Assembly (NCBI GenBank): GCA_002437105.1
Contig: DJOB01000006.1
Location: 232,686-296,685 of the forward strand
DNA: 64,000 nt
Reading direction: 5' to 3'
From: Caryophanales bacterium UBA6449
Lineage (GTDB): Bacteria > Bacillota_I > Bacilli_A > RFN20 > CAG-288
Positions 53,310 through 62,418 of the stretch are shown piece after piece. A program made the position numbers and the translations under genes. Numbering within the stretch: position 1 is the stretch's first letter; every line of letters begins with the position of its first letter. Under the pieces are notes generated by a model. It was not told the DNA's origin. It worked only from the letters and a program-made list of their open reading frames with translations, and ran no database searches.

Positions 53310-55013
53310 ATGGAAAGCATTAAAGTCATCGCTGGTGCTTCCGAGCAGGAATCCAGCGCGTTCCTCAATTCGATCGCTGGTTACGATAGTCAGCTCAGCA
53401 ATCTGAGGGCTGATGGAGTTACCAAGATCGAGAATCTCAATGTCGAGATTCTCAAGATCAAGAGGAACAAGAACTATTCGAAAGAAGATAAGGAGAGCCT
53501 GATCGCTAAGGATAAGGAGCAGATCAAGGCGGCTAGCGAGGTCGTGAAAGCCAATAAGGCTCAGGTCGCTGAGATTCAGGGCGAAGCGGTTCGGGTGACT
53601 AAGGAGTTCTATAAGAAGGCCGCTCCCGCCGCGAAAGAGGACTGGGCTAATCGAATCGCCAAGATCAAGGAAGAGCACGCTAACAAGGTGGCTGAGATCG
53701 TCGCTCAGAACCAGAAGGCGATGGCGGAGATCGAGGCTATCAAGCCCGCTGATAATAACGATGAAGCAGCGGTTACCCTGTACGAGAACAAGCTGAAGAC
53801 TCAGAAGTCCTTCTTCAACCAGGCTAGGTTCGAGGAGAACACTCAGTACAAGGCGAAGCTTCAGGTCATCAAGAACGAGAAGCACGCGCACTTCCTGCAG
53901 CAGTACCATCTGCTCGCTTCTATCCGCAATGGTAGGAATACTCCGGTAGAGCTCGTGGAAGCCAAGGTCGAGAACTACCTCTACCAGTTCGATCCCAAGA
54001 ATTTCTTCATCAAGAACGGTCTGTATCTGGTTCTGCTCCTCTTCATGATCATCTGTGTCAGTCTCGCCCCCAATGTTCTGTCCATCAACTCCATCATGCT
54101 GATCCTCAAGAACTTCTCCTACAAGGTCTTCTACGCGTTGGGTGTCGCCGGTCTGATTCTGCTGGCTGGTACTGATCTGTCGGTCGGACGTATGGTCACG
54201 CTGGGAACGCTGATCACATGTATGATCCTGAATCCCAATACCTCGACTATGTTCTTCGGCCTCAACTTCTCCAACATCTACAAGGCTGGTCTCGGCGTCG
54301 CGCTGATCGTTGCTCTGCTGCTCTCTGTCATCTTCTGCACCCTGTTCTCCGCCATCGCTGGTTTCTTCTCTGCCAAGTTCAAGATTCACCCCTTCATCTC
54401 CACTCTGGCTACTCAGCTGGTCATCTGGGGTATCTGCGTCGTCGCTACTAAGGCGGTCAAGACTGGTTCGATCTCCTCTGCCGCTGCTCAGGTCTCTATG
54501 ATGATCGGTCAGACTCGCAGCTTCAACGGATTCCCCATCATCTTCATCTATGCGGCTATCACCATCCTGATCGTTTCCTTCCTCTGGAACAAGACTAAGT
54601 TCGGTAAGTATCTGTACGCGGTCGGCGGCAACCCCGATGCGGCTTCCGTCTCGGGAATCTCCGTCTTCTGGGTCACCATCGGCGCCTTCATCATGGCTGG
54701 TGTTCTCTACGGACTCGGTGGATTTGTTACTGGTACGACCTTCGGTTCTTCCGACTCGGCCTTCGGTCAGGGTTGGGAAATGGAGGCGATCGCGGCCTGC
54801 GTCGTCGGTGGTATCTCCTTCATGGGTGGTATCGGTAAGGTCTCTGGCGCGGTCATCGGCTGCTTGATCTTCGAGATGCTCAAGTTCTTCCTCAACGGTG
54901 TTCTCTCCAAGTACCAGGCTTCCAACTCCACCGATATCGCCAACATCTTCATCGGTGTCATCATTCTCACCGCCGTCACCTTCGATTCGCTTAAGTACCT
55001 CAAGAAGAAGTAG
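53310..55013 (+). CDS. mglC: Sugar ABC importer permease with long coiled-coil N-terminus
   Basis: A 567-residue membrane protein. Residues about 240-567 are the usual MglC/RbsC permease (GVAGLILLAGTDLSVGRMV; AVGGNPDAASVSGISV; GGISFMGGIGKVSGAVIGCL). Residues 1-234 are extra: charged, helical, rich in Lys, Glu and Ala, no membrane helix, with heptad-like stretches (KEEHANKVAEIVAQNQKAMAE). E. coli MglC is 336 residues and lacks this. The extension would be cytoplasmic and next to the ATPase. AAGGAG lies before the ATG. Confidence 0.9.
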   Translation: MESIKVIAGASEQESSAFLNSIAGYDSQLSNLRADGVTKIENLNVEILKIKRNKNYSKEDKESLIAKDKEQIKAASEVVKANKAQVAEIQGEAVRVTKEFYKKAAPAAKEDWANRIAKIKEEHANKVAEIVAQNQKAMAEIEAIKPADNNDEAAVTLYENKLKTQKSFFNQARFEENTQYKAKLQVIKNEKHAHFLQQYHLLASIRNGRNTPVELVEAKVENYLYQFDPKNFFIKNGLYLVLLLFMIICVSLAPNVLSINSIMLILKNFSYKVFYALGVAGLILLAGTDLSVGRMVTLGTLITCMILNPNTSTMFFGLNFSNIYKAGLGVALIVALLLSVIFCTLFSAIAGFFSAKFKIHPFISTLATQLVIWGICVVATKAVKTGSISSAAAQVSMMIGQTRSFNGFPIIFIYAAITILIVSFLWNKTKFGKYLYAVGGNPDAASVSGISVFWVTIGAFIMAGVLYGLGGFVTGTTFGSSDSAFGQGWEMEAIAACVVGGISFMGGIGKVSGAVIGCLIFEMLKFFLNGVLSKYQASNSTDIANIFIGVIILTAVTFDSLKYLKKK

Positions 55014-55035
55014 AGATACTTCTGATTGTGATAAG

Positions 55036-55063
55036 ATGAACCCGCAGAAGCGGGTTCATTTTT
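55036..55063 (+). terminator. Terminator after mglC
   Basis: ATGAACCCGC AGAA GCGGGTTCAT followed by TTTT. Confidence 0.9.
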
Positions 55064-55083
55064 AATCGTTATCTGGAGGGAGT

Positions 55084-56226
55084 ATGTCAAAGATTGTTAT
55101 CGATCTCGGGCTCGTCAAGGAGCCGATAAATTTCTCTTTCGGTCTGAAGACTTACATCAATAAGAAGAAGGGTTTTAGCTTCGTCGTCATCGGCAAGAAG
55201 AAGGATGTCTCTCTAGTCGATGGTATCGATGGTGTCCAGACGATTGCCATCGATAAGAACATCGACGATTATGCGTCGCTGACCGATGCGCTGGCCGAGG
55301 ATGCTTCCTCGTTCGCCGTCGCTGTCAAACTGCTCAAGGATTGGGATGCGGATGACCTTCTCCTCATCGATTACGATCAGAGGACCGTCGATGCTCTCGG
55401 CGTGGTTCTGAAGCGGCTGGAGTTCCTCGAGACGCCGGTCATGTGCGGCTTTATCGCCACCCGGTTGAAACCCGTCGTCGTTGCTGATTACGGGTATGTC
55501 AAGGATCCGACCTTCGCCGATCTCACGGAGTTCTACGATCTGGCTCTGCTGACTGCTAAGACGATCAACGAACCTAAGAAGTTCGTCTCGCAGAAGGCTC
55601 GGTTGATTCCCAGCTTCAAGAAGGATGATGAGGTGGTAGAGGGGATCATCGCGATGCTCGACCTGGATGTCGAGTATGGCTATCCCTGGGCTCAGGATCT
55701 CTATCGGTTGCTGCAGGAATCGAAGCGGCAAGATTTCTTCGGCACCATCTCGTTGGAGAAGCTCTTCCTGGGCGAGTCGATCGATGCTCTGGTGACCTGC
55801 GGTGATACCGGCCGTGTCATCTCCGAGGCGGCCTGGGGCTACAACAAAGCTTTCCTGGCTCTGATCAACTCCGATTCTTCGCGCGCGCCGATGGCGGGCC
55901 TCGGCCTCTCCTGGGCGCGCAAGACCATCGCCGCGACCAAGCGGTCCATGGATAACGAGTCGCTCTCCAAGTCTAAACTGCTGCTCGGTTTCGAGAAGCC
56001 GGTCGTCCTCGCTACCACGGATAGCACCTATGCGGTCAGCAACGCGCTCAATATCGCGCTCGCTACGGCCAGCAAGAACCTGCAGGGGGCTATCTATGCC
56101 AACTATCGCAAGTATGCGCCGGCGCCTGTCCCGGCTCCGACAGCCGACCAGGTTCTGCTGGATACCGTCGCGCGGTTCAAGAAGATCAACGAGGATCTCG
56201 TCCGGAACGCTGGAATCAAGAAGTAG
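55084..56226 (+). CDS. Divergent PlsX-like protein
   Basis: A 380-residue protein that lines up along its length with PlsX, the acyl-ACP:phosphate acyltransferase of phospholipid synthesis. Points of match: VMCGFIATRLKPVVVADYG (PlsX: LPTxxGKPVVLLDVGAN), DALVTCGDTGRVI near residue 234 (PlsX: DVVVCDGFTGNVVLK), and LLGFEKPVVLATTDSTYAVS near 305 (PlsX: LLGxxGxVVxxHGSSDA). The N-terminal DAMGGD is replaced by DLGLVKEP and other key Gly/His positions are changed. So it may be a strongly diverged enzyme or a non-catalytic relative. It has GGAGGGAGT before the ATG and stands alone after the mgl operon. Confidence 0.6.
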   Translation: MSKIVIDLGLVKEPINFSFGLKTYINKKKGFSFVVIGKKKDVSLVDGIDGVQTIAIDKNIDDYASLTDALAEDASSFAVAVKLLKDWDADDLLLIDYDQRTVDALGVVLKRLEFLETPVMCGFIATRLKPVVVADYGYVKDPTFADLTEFYDLALLTAKTINEPKKFVSQKARLIPSFKKDDEVVEGIIAMLDLDVEYGYPWAQDLYRLLQESKRQDFFGTISLEKLFLGESIDALVTCGDTGRVISEAAWGYNKAFLALINSDSSRAPMAGLGLSWARKTIAATKRSMDNESLSKSKLLLGFEKPVVLATTDSTYAVSNALNIALATASKNLQGAIYANYRKYAPAPVPAPTADQVLLDTVARFKKINEDLVRNAGIKK

Positions 56227-56280
56227 ATGATCTTTTCGTCCTCTACTATTGAATCTGTGAGAATTTGGAGGTAAGCAGAT

Positions 56281-56598
56281 ATGCTGAAGATCTATGGTAG
56301 TCACATGTGCCCTGATTGTCTCGCCTGCCGGCGGAATTTCGATCACTACGGAATCAAGTATGAGTATTTCGACGTTGGGGATTCCCTGTCCTATCTGCAT
56401 CAGCTGATCGTCTATCGTGATACTCTGCCCATCTATGATGAGTGCAAGAAGGTGCACGATATCGGCCTTCCTACGCTCGTCAAGGAGGATGGGACGGTCT
56501 TCCTCTCCTGGGAGAAGTATCTCAGGGAGCAGGGGTTTGATGTTCTGCCTGAGGAGCCGGTAGCTTCCGCCTGTTCGCTCGATAGGAAGGGATGCTAG
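56281..56598 (+). CDS. Glutaredoxin-like protein
   Basis: A 105-residue thioredoxin-fold protein. The start LKIYGSHMCPDCLACR holds a CPDC redox pair plus a further Cys; IGLPTLVKEDGT near residue 60 is the cis-Pro loop (normally TVP, here LP). It ends SACSLDRKGC with two more Cys. Glutaredoxin-related family; likely disulfide or metal chemistry, partner unknown. GGAGGTAAG lies six bases before the ATG. No T-rich terminator is obvious after it. Confidence 0.8.
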   Translation: MLKIYGSHMCPDCLACRRNFDHYGIKYEYFDVGDSLSYLHQLIVYRDTLPIYDECKKVHDIGLPTLVKEDGTVFLSWEKYLREQGFDVLPEEPVASACSLDRKGC

Positions 56599-57001
56599 GA
56601 AGAAGAGATGTTGAGTATCTGATGTTCGACCTCTGGTCAGAACTATCAGTTTGAGATCTCGGATCTGAGGTGGGGCCTTTCATCTTTCGTGCTTAATGTG
56701 GAATCTTTGGAATTCTGTCTCTGTCTTTTTTATCGTATTTTCGATCTGAGAAACTCATGGCATGCGCTCTCGTTGATGTTGATGGCGGTGACATGATCTG
56801 GAATCGAGACGGATTTTAAAGTGACTGAATTTGTGGTGATGATAGCCTGAGACATCTTTTATGGATTGTTCCTGATTGATGCTTGCATTGGAATTTTAAC
56901 ATGCTGATGATCTTATCTATATAGCTTTTATTTTCTTTTATATTCCGCATCTCTTATAAAGTAAAAATTTTATCCCTAGTCCTGCGATTGTTTATCTATC
57001 T
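56599..57001. other. Gene-free gap after the glutaredoxin-like gene
   Basis: About 400 bases without a supported gene. A GTTCGACC/GGTCAGAAC hairpin lies at 56625-56645 without a T run. TATAAA near 56955 or GATGAT near 56906 could be promoter elements for the structured element that follows. Confidence 0.5.
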
Positions 57002-57078
57002 AGGCGACCATTCAATCGGTGATGTCTTAAGCATTAAAGACTCCAAAGGGGAAGCCGGCACTATTATGGTCGCCTTTT
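57002..57078 (+). ncRNA. Candidate structured RNA ending in a terminator
   Basis: AGGCGACCAT (57002-57011) pairs perfectly with ATGGTCGCCT (57066-57075), followed by TTTT. The 54 enclosed bases contain further pairing (GTCTT/AAGAC and CGGT/GCCG), giving a closed multi-stem shape. No gene lies directly up- or downstream on this strand, so a small RNA or a terminated regulatory RNA is more likely than a plain gene terminator. It matches no RNA family I know. Confidence 0.35.
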
Positions 57079-57133
57079 AATGTATCTAAGCGTGTGCGTT
57101 CGAACTGACATTAGGAAGCTAACCGCTGTAAGA

Positions 57134-57170
57134 AATAAAAAAAGTTTGACACATTCTAATGTATCAAACT
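57134..57170 (-). terminator. Terminator of tmRNA
   Basis: On the minus strand AGTTTGA-ACAT / ATGT-TCAAACT stem (one mismatch) followed by TTTTTTT, 14 bases after the tmRNA CCA. Confidence 0.85.
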
Positions 57171-57183
57171 GGTGTTTCAATAA

Positions 57184-57607
57184 TGGTGGAGATGACGGGA
57201 ATCGAACCCGTGTCCAAATGCATCCTTGCCTAGGGCGACTACAGCTTAGGCTGCCATGTTACCCATCAGACTAAGGCAGTCGTTATTCTGATGGGTTCTC
57301 GATGAATTTACTGCATCCGAGCTCCCGTCGAGGTGGAGCTTGAAGAGTCCCCTTCATTTAACCCGGGTCTCTCGCTGATAGGGCTAGGCGAGAGTCGGGA
57401 CCGCAGGATCGGAATCTAACCGATCAGAGCTGTGCTTGAACCGATTCTCTCGTGGAGAGAACTAGCAAGCGCAGGCAGCCATCTGATAAGAGGGCTGATT
57501 GCGGAAAACGAAAGTATTTTTCTTGGCACTTGTGTGTGGAAGGTCATTACGTGACCGATCGGCTGCTCCCTAGGTTTGAATGCACCTGTCGAAACCGATG
57601 CATCCCC
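57184..57607 (-). ncRNA. ssrA: Transfer-messenger RNA
   Basis: Rescues stalled ribosomes and adds a degradation tag. 5' end GGGGATG pairs with CATCTCC near the 3' end, followed by A and encoded CCA; CGGTTTCGACAGG and the T-arm GGGTTCGATTCCC-type sequence are tmRNA hallmarks. About 424 bases, slightly long. The best tag frame resumes at GCC and reads AKKNTFVFRNQ, then PSYQMAACAC, before TAG. The usual ALAA-type end is not there: MAA is followed by Cys-Ala-Cys. A 5' leader with GTCCAA/TTGGAC hairpin (57611-57627) and a -10 TAGAAT (57634-57639) lie upstream. Confidence 0.93.
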
Positions 57608-57987
57608 ACAGTCCAAACAGCTTGGACACATCTATTCTATCACATCGCTATCAGGTGGATTTCTGCGTGGAAGTCCCGTCGGGGGTGAGGTATTGGAATC
57701 GGTTACATTTTTTACCCGTGTTTGTCTTTAAATCCTGTTTTCAAAATCTTTAAATTTCTTAAATATTTGGTTTATGTCTCTTTTTGCGTTCGACTGGGCC
57801 TCTGAAAAAGCCTATGTAAAAAGAATCTGGAGGTCGGCAGTGTTCTTCGGCGCCCTTTAATATCCCTCTCGTTTAATCTATCATTCAAAGCGGATTGCGA
57901 GGTGGAACGCGTCTGCGTCCCCTGGGTGCAAGGCTTGTTGGTAGGTGCTGTAAGTTTATTGCAAGATCATAGGAGGAAATATCTGCA
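57608..57987. other. Gap between tmRNA and BMP lipoprotein gene
   Basis: About 380 bases. The first 35 hold the tmRNA leader hairpin and promoter on the minus strand. From 57700 to 57800 it is AT-rich. From 57896 to 57960 it is G+C-rich with a GGAACGC GTCT GCGTCCC hairpin, perhaps a leader of the next gene. AGGAGG at 57971-57976 is its ribosome site. No purine-riboswitch core is seen. Confidence 0.5.
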
Positions 57988-59169
57988 ATGAAGAAGATCA
58001 AGTTTGCCGTCCTGGCTGTCGCTGGGCTCGCCACTGCTCTCGTCTCCTGCAACACCACTGGAACCAGTAGTGATGACAATGTTCTCAAGATCACTATGCT
58101 GACCGATGTCGGAACCATCGATGATAAGAACTTCAACCAGGGAACCTGGGAAGGTCTCAAGGCCTGGTGCTCGGCCAAGGGGCTGAAGGAAGATACCAAT
58201 TACAGCTATCTGCGCCCTGAGGCAGCTGATACCACCCACTACGAAGCGGCCATCGATGATGCGGTCGACGGAGGCGCGGATGTGATCGTCTGCCCTGGAT
58301 ATCTCTTCCAGGAGGCTTTTGAGGCGAAGGCGGTCCAGTATCCTAATGTCGCTTTTGTCGGACTGGATTTTACTCAGAACAATATCGCTGAGACCAAGAA
58401 CTCCGTGAACATCACCTTCAAGGAGAACGAGGCGGGCTTCCTCGCAGGTTATGCTGCGGTTGCTGAGGGCATCGAGAAGCTCGGATTCATGGGCGGTATC
58501 TTCGGCGATGCGGTCGCGAAGTACGGAATCGGCTTTGCCGCTGGTGTCGCTTATGCCAACAAGCAGCTCAATGGTAACAGCGCCCTTTCTAAGGATAATG
58601 TCTGGTACTGCGGAAGCTTTGCGCCTGGAGAAGATATTCAGAACACTATTTCCGGCTGGTATACCACTGGAGGTGTCGATACTGTCTTCGCGGCTGCCGG
58701 TGGAGCCGGTAAATCGGTTCTGAACGCTGCTAAGTCCTACAACAGCAGCCACGCGGAAGCGCACAAGAATATTATCGGTGTCGATATCGATCAGAGTGGT
58801 GATGATCCCCTGTATCTGACCTCCGCTATGAAGGGTTTGGCGGCTGCGGTCGGAGATGCGCTCGACAATATCGTCAATTCCGATCTGACCGGTATCAACG
58901 AGAGCTTCAGCATGGGTGGTAAGTCCTCTCTGCTCGGTGCGAAGGAGGATGCGGTCGCGCTGCCCACTTCCGATGATGCTTGGAGATTCACCAAGTTCAC
59001 CAAGGATCAGTACCAGACCATCTTCGCTAAGGTCAAGAATGGCGAGATTACCATTCCTTCCTACAGCAAGGGCGCTGGAGAGGATTCGGCGCAGTTGAAG
59101 CAATTCTTCAAGGATTATGGCAAGGGTGTCGCCGACGATGTGGCTGACTACCTCTACGCTGGTAAGTAG
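57988..59169 (+). CDS. BMP-family nucleoside-binding lipoprotein
   Basis: Substrate-binding lipoprotein of an ABC nucleoside importer (BmpA/PnrA/Med family), 393 residues. Lipobox LVSC, Cys21, then a short Thr/Ser linker. Family motifs: TDVGTIDDKNFNQGTWEG near residue 40, DADVIVCPGY-like segment near 97, FKENEAGFLAGYAA near 145, and IGVDIDQSGDDP near 265. Members bind purine nucleosides. Followed after a terminator by the matching ATPase and permeases. Confidence 0.93.
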   Translation: MKKIKFAVLAVAGLATALVSCNTTGTSSDDNVLKITMLTDVGTIDDKNFNQGTWEGLKAWCSAKGLKEDTNYSYLRPEAADTTHYEAAIDDAVDGGADVIVCPGYLFQEAFEAKAVQYPNVAFVGLDFTQNNIAETKNSVNITFKENEAGFLAGYAAVAEGIEKLGFMGGIFGDAVAKYGIGFAAGVAYANKQLNGNSALSKDNVWYCGSFAPGEDIQNTISGWYTTGGVDTVFAAAGGAGKSVLNAAKSYNSSHAEAHKNIIGVDIDQSGDDPLYLTSAMKGLAAAVGDALDNIVNSDLTGINESFSMGGKSSLLGAKEDAVALPTSDDAWRFTKFTKDQYQTIFAKVKNGEITIPSYSKGAGEDSAQLKQFFKDYGKGVADDVADYLYAGK

Positions 59170-59188
59170 AGCCGAGTAGGTGTGAAAT

Positions 59189-59212
59189 AGGCATCCTTCG
59201 GGGTGCCTTTTT
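59189..59212 (+). terminator. Terminator between the BMP lipoprotein and its transporter genes
   Basis: AGGCATCC TTCG GGGTGCCT followed by TTTT. Partial read-through would give more lipoprotein than transporter. Confidence 0.85.
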
Positions 59213-59282
59213 CAAAAGATGAGAAAAAAGCACCTACTTGTTTTAAGATTGTCTAGAAGAAGATGATGATAGGAGAAGGGAT

Positions 59283-62200
59283 ATGAACTCAAAGCAAAGC
59301 AAGCCACAGTGCTATGCTGTCGAGATGCTTCACATCGATAAATCCTTCGGCGCGCTTCACGCTCTTGACGATGTGACTCTCCAGGTTAAGTATGGCGAGG
59401 TCCATGCGATCCTCGGTGAGAACGGAGCTGGCAAATCGACCCTCATGTCGATCCTCTTCGGTCTCAAACATATGGATTCTGGCGAGATCAGGGTCGATGG
59501 TAAGAAAGTCAACATAAGGGATCCTAATGATGCTGCCGACTGCGGTATCGGTATGGTGCATCAGCACTTCAAGCTGGTCGATGTATTCTCGGTTCTGGAC
59601 AACATCGTTCTGGGTCGGGAAGAGGCCACCCTGGGATTTAGAAATATCAGGAAGGAACGCGAGAAGGTTCAGAGGATCCTCGATACTTATGGGATCGACC
59701 TGAATCTGAAGGCGAAGATCTCCGACATCTCGGTCGCGAGTCAGCAGAAGACGGAGATCGTCAAGGTTCTCTATCGCAATGCGGATATCCTGATCTTCGA
59801 TGAGCCCACCGCCGTTCTGACGCCTCAGGAGATCGACAATCTCATGCGGATCATCAGGGGCTTTGCCGAGCAGGGCAAGGCGGTGATCCTGATCACCCAC
59901 AAGCTGAACGAGATCAAACAGGTGGCGGATACTGTGACGATCATGCGCCGCGGTCGCGGGATGGGCACGTATGCGGTCAAGGACTGCTCCCAGGATCAGC
60001 TGGCGGAGCTGATGGTGGGAAAGAAGGTCAATTTCACCGTCGACAAGAAGGCCCCCACTATCGGTAAGCCCGTGCTGGAGATCCAGAACTTCTCCTGCCT
60101 GCGCAAGGATAAGAGCCGCAAGGCTGACGACGATGTCTCCCTCGTGGTCCACGCGGGTGAGATCGCGGCCATCGCGGCTATCGAAGGCAACGGACAGGAG
60201 GAGCTGATCCAATCGATCACCGGTATCGACCGCTTCCCTAAGACCAGCGGAAAGATCATCTTCCACAAGGATGAGAAATCCGTCGATCTGCTGGGGCAGA
60301 ATATCAAGCAGAGGATCGACGAGGGTATCTCCGACATTCCAGCCGACCGACTCCGCTACGGACTGCTTCTGGATTACGATGTTCAGCAGAACCTTATCTC
60401 TCGCGAGCTCAAAGCCCCTTATGTGCGCGCTGGATTCCTGAACAGCAAGGCCATCTCTAAGCACGGAGAGAAGATGGTTCAAGAGTTCGATATCCGTTCT
60501 TCTTCTGGTATAAAGACGAGAACTGGCGATATGTCGGGTGGAAACCAGCAGAAGGTCATCATCGCTCGCGAGCTCGGTCGAAAACCGGTGCTCCTCATCT
60601 CCGATCAGGCGACGAGAGGACTGGATGTCGGCGCTATCGAGTTCGTCAACAAGGAGATCATCCGCGCGCGCGACGCGGGTGCCGCTGTCCTTCTATATTC
60701 CACCGAGCTCGAGGATATCTTCAACCTCGCTGATGTGATATATGTCATGCACGAGGGAAAGATCGTTGCCACCCTCGATCCTAAGAAGACCGATTATCAG
60801 GAGATCGGATACTACATGGGTGGCGGTCGCCTCGAGGTGGAGGACCAGAAGTCAGAGTCGGTCGAGCAGGTCGTTAAGAGCGAGAAGATCGCGCTATCGC
60901 CCTGCTATCGCATCCTCGAAAGATGCATCCAGAAGGGGATGGACTATCCGCAGGCTAAGTCCGAGGTCAGAAGCATCAAGCGGATGCTGGCTCACCGGAG
61001 CGTGACCGCTCTGGGCAGTGTGGGCTGCTCGTTTGCCGAGCTCCCCCAGGTCAAGCGCTCGATAGCGAAGGATCTGCGCAACCTGTCGAAGAAGGACTAT
61101 CAGATCCTGCAGCGGAGGTTCGAGAAGAATAGCCGCCTCGATGTCGTCGCCAGCGAGAGCGATAAGCCCTCCCTGACGATCCAGGAGGCTATCGAGCAGG
61201 ATGAGAAGAGAACGGCTCAGGCCGTGGCGCAGGTCGCTGGCAAGGCGGATGTGAAAGGGGCTCTCTCCCTTAAATCCAAAAAGATTCCCTTCATCTTCCG
61301 CTCCAGCGGTTCCGTCGCCCTCCTCGATTCGATCCTAGCTATCCTCATCGGTTTATTCCTCGGTTTCATCGTCATGCTGGCGGTCTATCCCGGCGGGGCT
61401 GTTTCGGGATTCGCTTCCCTGTTCACCTCGTTCGTGCGCCGCAAGAATTCCTTCGGTCAGACGATCTGGTACACCGGTCCTCTGATCCTGCTGGGACTGT
61501 CTGTCGCTATCCCCAATAAGGGCGGTCTCTTCAACATCGGCGCTTCCGGTCAGTTTACCATCGGGGCCGTGTGCGCCTTCGTGGTCGCCAACTACCTGTC
61601 GCCCTATATCGCCAACCAGGGATTGTTCGTCCTAGTCATGATCACCGGTATCCTGGCCGGTGCTCTCTACGGTATGATCCCCGGACTGCTCAAGGCGTTC
61701 CTCAACGTCAACGAGGTGGTTTCGACCATCATGCTCAACTGGACTTCGGTGTATGTCAGCATGATCGTCATCACGCTGCCCAAGATCTACGACAAGTCGA
61801 CCACCGCGGCTAACTATGCGGTGCCGGGAGCCAATGTTCCGACCTTAGGCCTCGATAAGATCTTCCCGGCGGGCAGCCGTGTGGATTTGGGAATCCTGGT
61901 CGCCCTCGTCCTGGCGGTGGTTATCTACATCGTCATCTCTAACACCAAGTACGGCTTCAAGCTCCGCGCTTCGGGTATGTCCAAGGATGCTTCTAAGTAC
62001 TGTGGTTACTCGCGCCGTTCCATCGTGGTGTCCTCGATGACCCTCGGCGGAGCGATGGCGGGTCTGGCGGCGATCTTCTACTTCTTCCCCTCCTCGCCCC
62101 AGGGACTTCTCACTCCGGTCCGCTCCGTGGCTTCCCAGGGCTTCGATGGAATCTCAATCGCGCTGATCGCCAACAACAATCCTCTCGGCACCATCCTCTC

Positions 62201-62405
62201 CGCCTTCTTCCTGTCGATGCTCAAGCAGGCGAATATCCCTCTGCAGCAGGCAGGCTACGATAAGAACATCGTCAACGTCATCATGGGTGTCGTGATCTAC
62301 TCCACCGCTGCGGTCAAGCTCGTTTCCTTCCTGGTCAAGAAGGGTTATGTGCGCTATGCCCTGAATCGCGCCAAGAAGGCGAAGAGCGCTCAGGTCGACA
62401 GATAG
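59283..62405 (+). CDS. Fused nucleoside ABC importer: double ATPase plus permease
   Basis: A 1040-residue fusion. Residues 1-512 are a double ATPase of the NupA/YufO type: Walker A GENGAGKST at 45-53, Walker B ILIFDEPTAVLTP; second domain with degenerate Walker A AIEGNGQEE and DMSGGNQQKV, then DQATRGLDVGAIE. Residues about 513-670 are a charged linker. Residues about 675-1040 are a YufP-like permease of about ten helices (NKGGLFNIGASGQF is the family motif). In other Firmicutes these are two genes. The frame is continuous and no internal ribosome site is evident. AGGAGAAGG sets the start. Confidence 0.92.
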   Translation: MNSKQSKPQCYAVEMLHIDKSFGALHALDDVTLQVKYGEVHAILGENGAGKSTLMSILFGLKHMDSGEIRVDGKKVNIRDPNDAADCGIGMVHQHFKLVDVFSVLDNIVLGREEATLGFRNIRKEREKVQRILDTYGIDLNLKAKISDISVASQQKTEIVKVLYRNADILIFDEPTAVLTPQEIDNLMRIIRGFAEQGKAVILITHKLNEIKQVADTVTIMRRGRGMGTYAVKDCSQDQLAELMVGKKVNFTVDKKAPTIGKPVLEIQNFSCLRKDKSRKADDDVSLVVHAGEIAAIAAIEGNGQEELIQSITGIDRFPKTSGKIIFHKDEKSVDLLGQNIKQRIDEGISDIPADRLRYGLLLDYDVQQNLISRELKAPYVRAGFLNSKAISKHGEKMVQEFDIRSSSGIKTRTGDMSGGNQQKVIIARELGRKPVLLISDQATRGLDVGAIEFVNKEIIRARDAGAAVLLYSTELEDIFNLADVIYVMHEGKIVATLDPKKTDYQEIGYYMGGGRLEVEDQKSESVEQVVKSEKIALSPCYRILERCIQKGMDYPQAKSEVRSIKRMLAHRSVTALGSVGCSFAELPQVKRSIAKDLRNLSKKDYQILQRRFEKNSRLDVVASESDKPSLTIQEAIEQDEKRTAQAVAQVAGKADVKGALSLKSKKIPFIFRSSGSVALLDSILAILIGLFLGFIVMLAVYPGGAVSGFASLFTSFVRRKNSFGQTIWYTGPLILLGLSVAIPNKGGLFNIGASGQFTIGAVCAFVVANYLSPYIANQGLFVLVMITGILAGALYGMIPGLLKAFLNVNEVVSTIMLNWTSVYVSMIVITLPKIYDKSTTAANYAVPGANVPTLGLDKIFPAGSRVDLGILVALVLAVVIYIVISNTKYGFKLRASGMSKDASKYCGYSRRSIVVSSMTLGGAMAGLAAIFYFFPSSPQGLLTPVRSVASQGFDGISIALIANNNPLGTILSAFFLSMLKQANIPLQQAGYDKNIVNVIMGVVIYSTAAVKLVSFLVKKGYVRYALNRAKKAKSAQVDR

Positions 62406-62418
62406 GAGGGGATAGGAC

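Noticed and set aside
57041..57062. GGGGAAGCCGGCAC as a cobalamin riboswitch piece
   Set aside because: The other conserved blocks (GCCACTG, the B12 box AGCCAGGAGACC) are missing.
57860..57960. Purine or deoxyguanosine riboswitch before the BMP lipoprotein gene
   Set aside because: Only a simple G+C-rich hairpin with a mismatch is visible, without the conserved junction.
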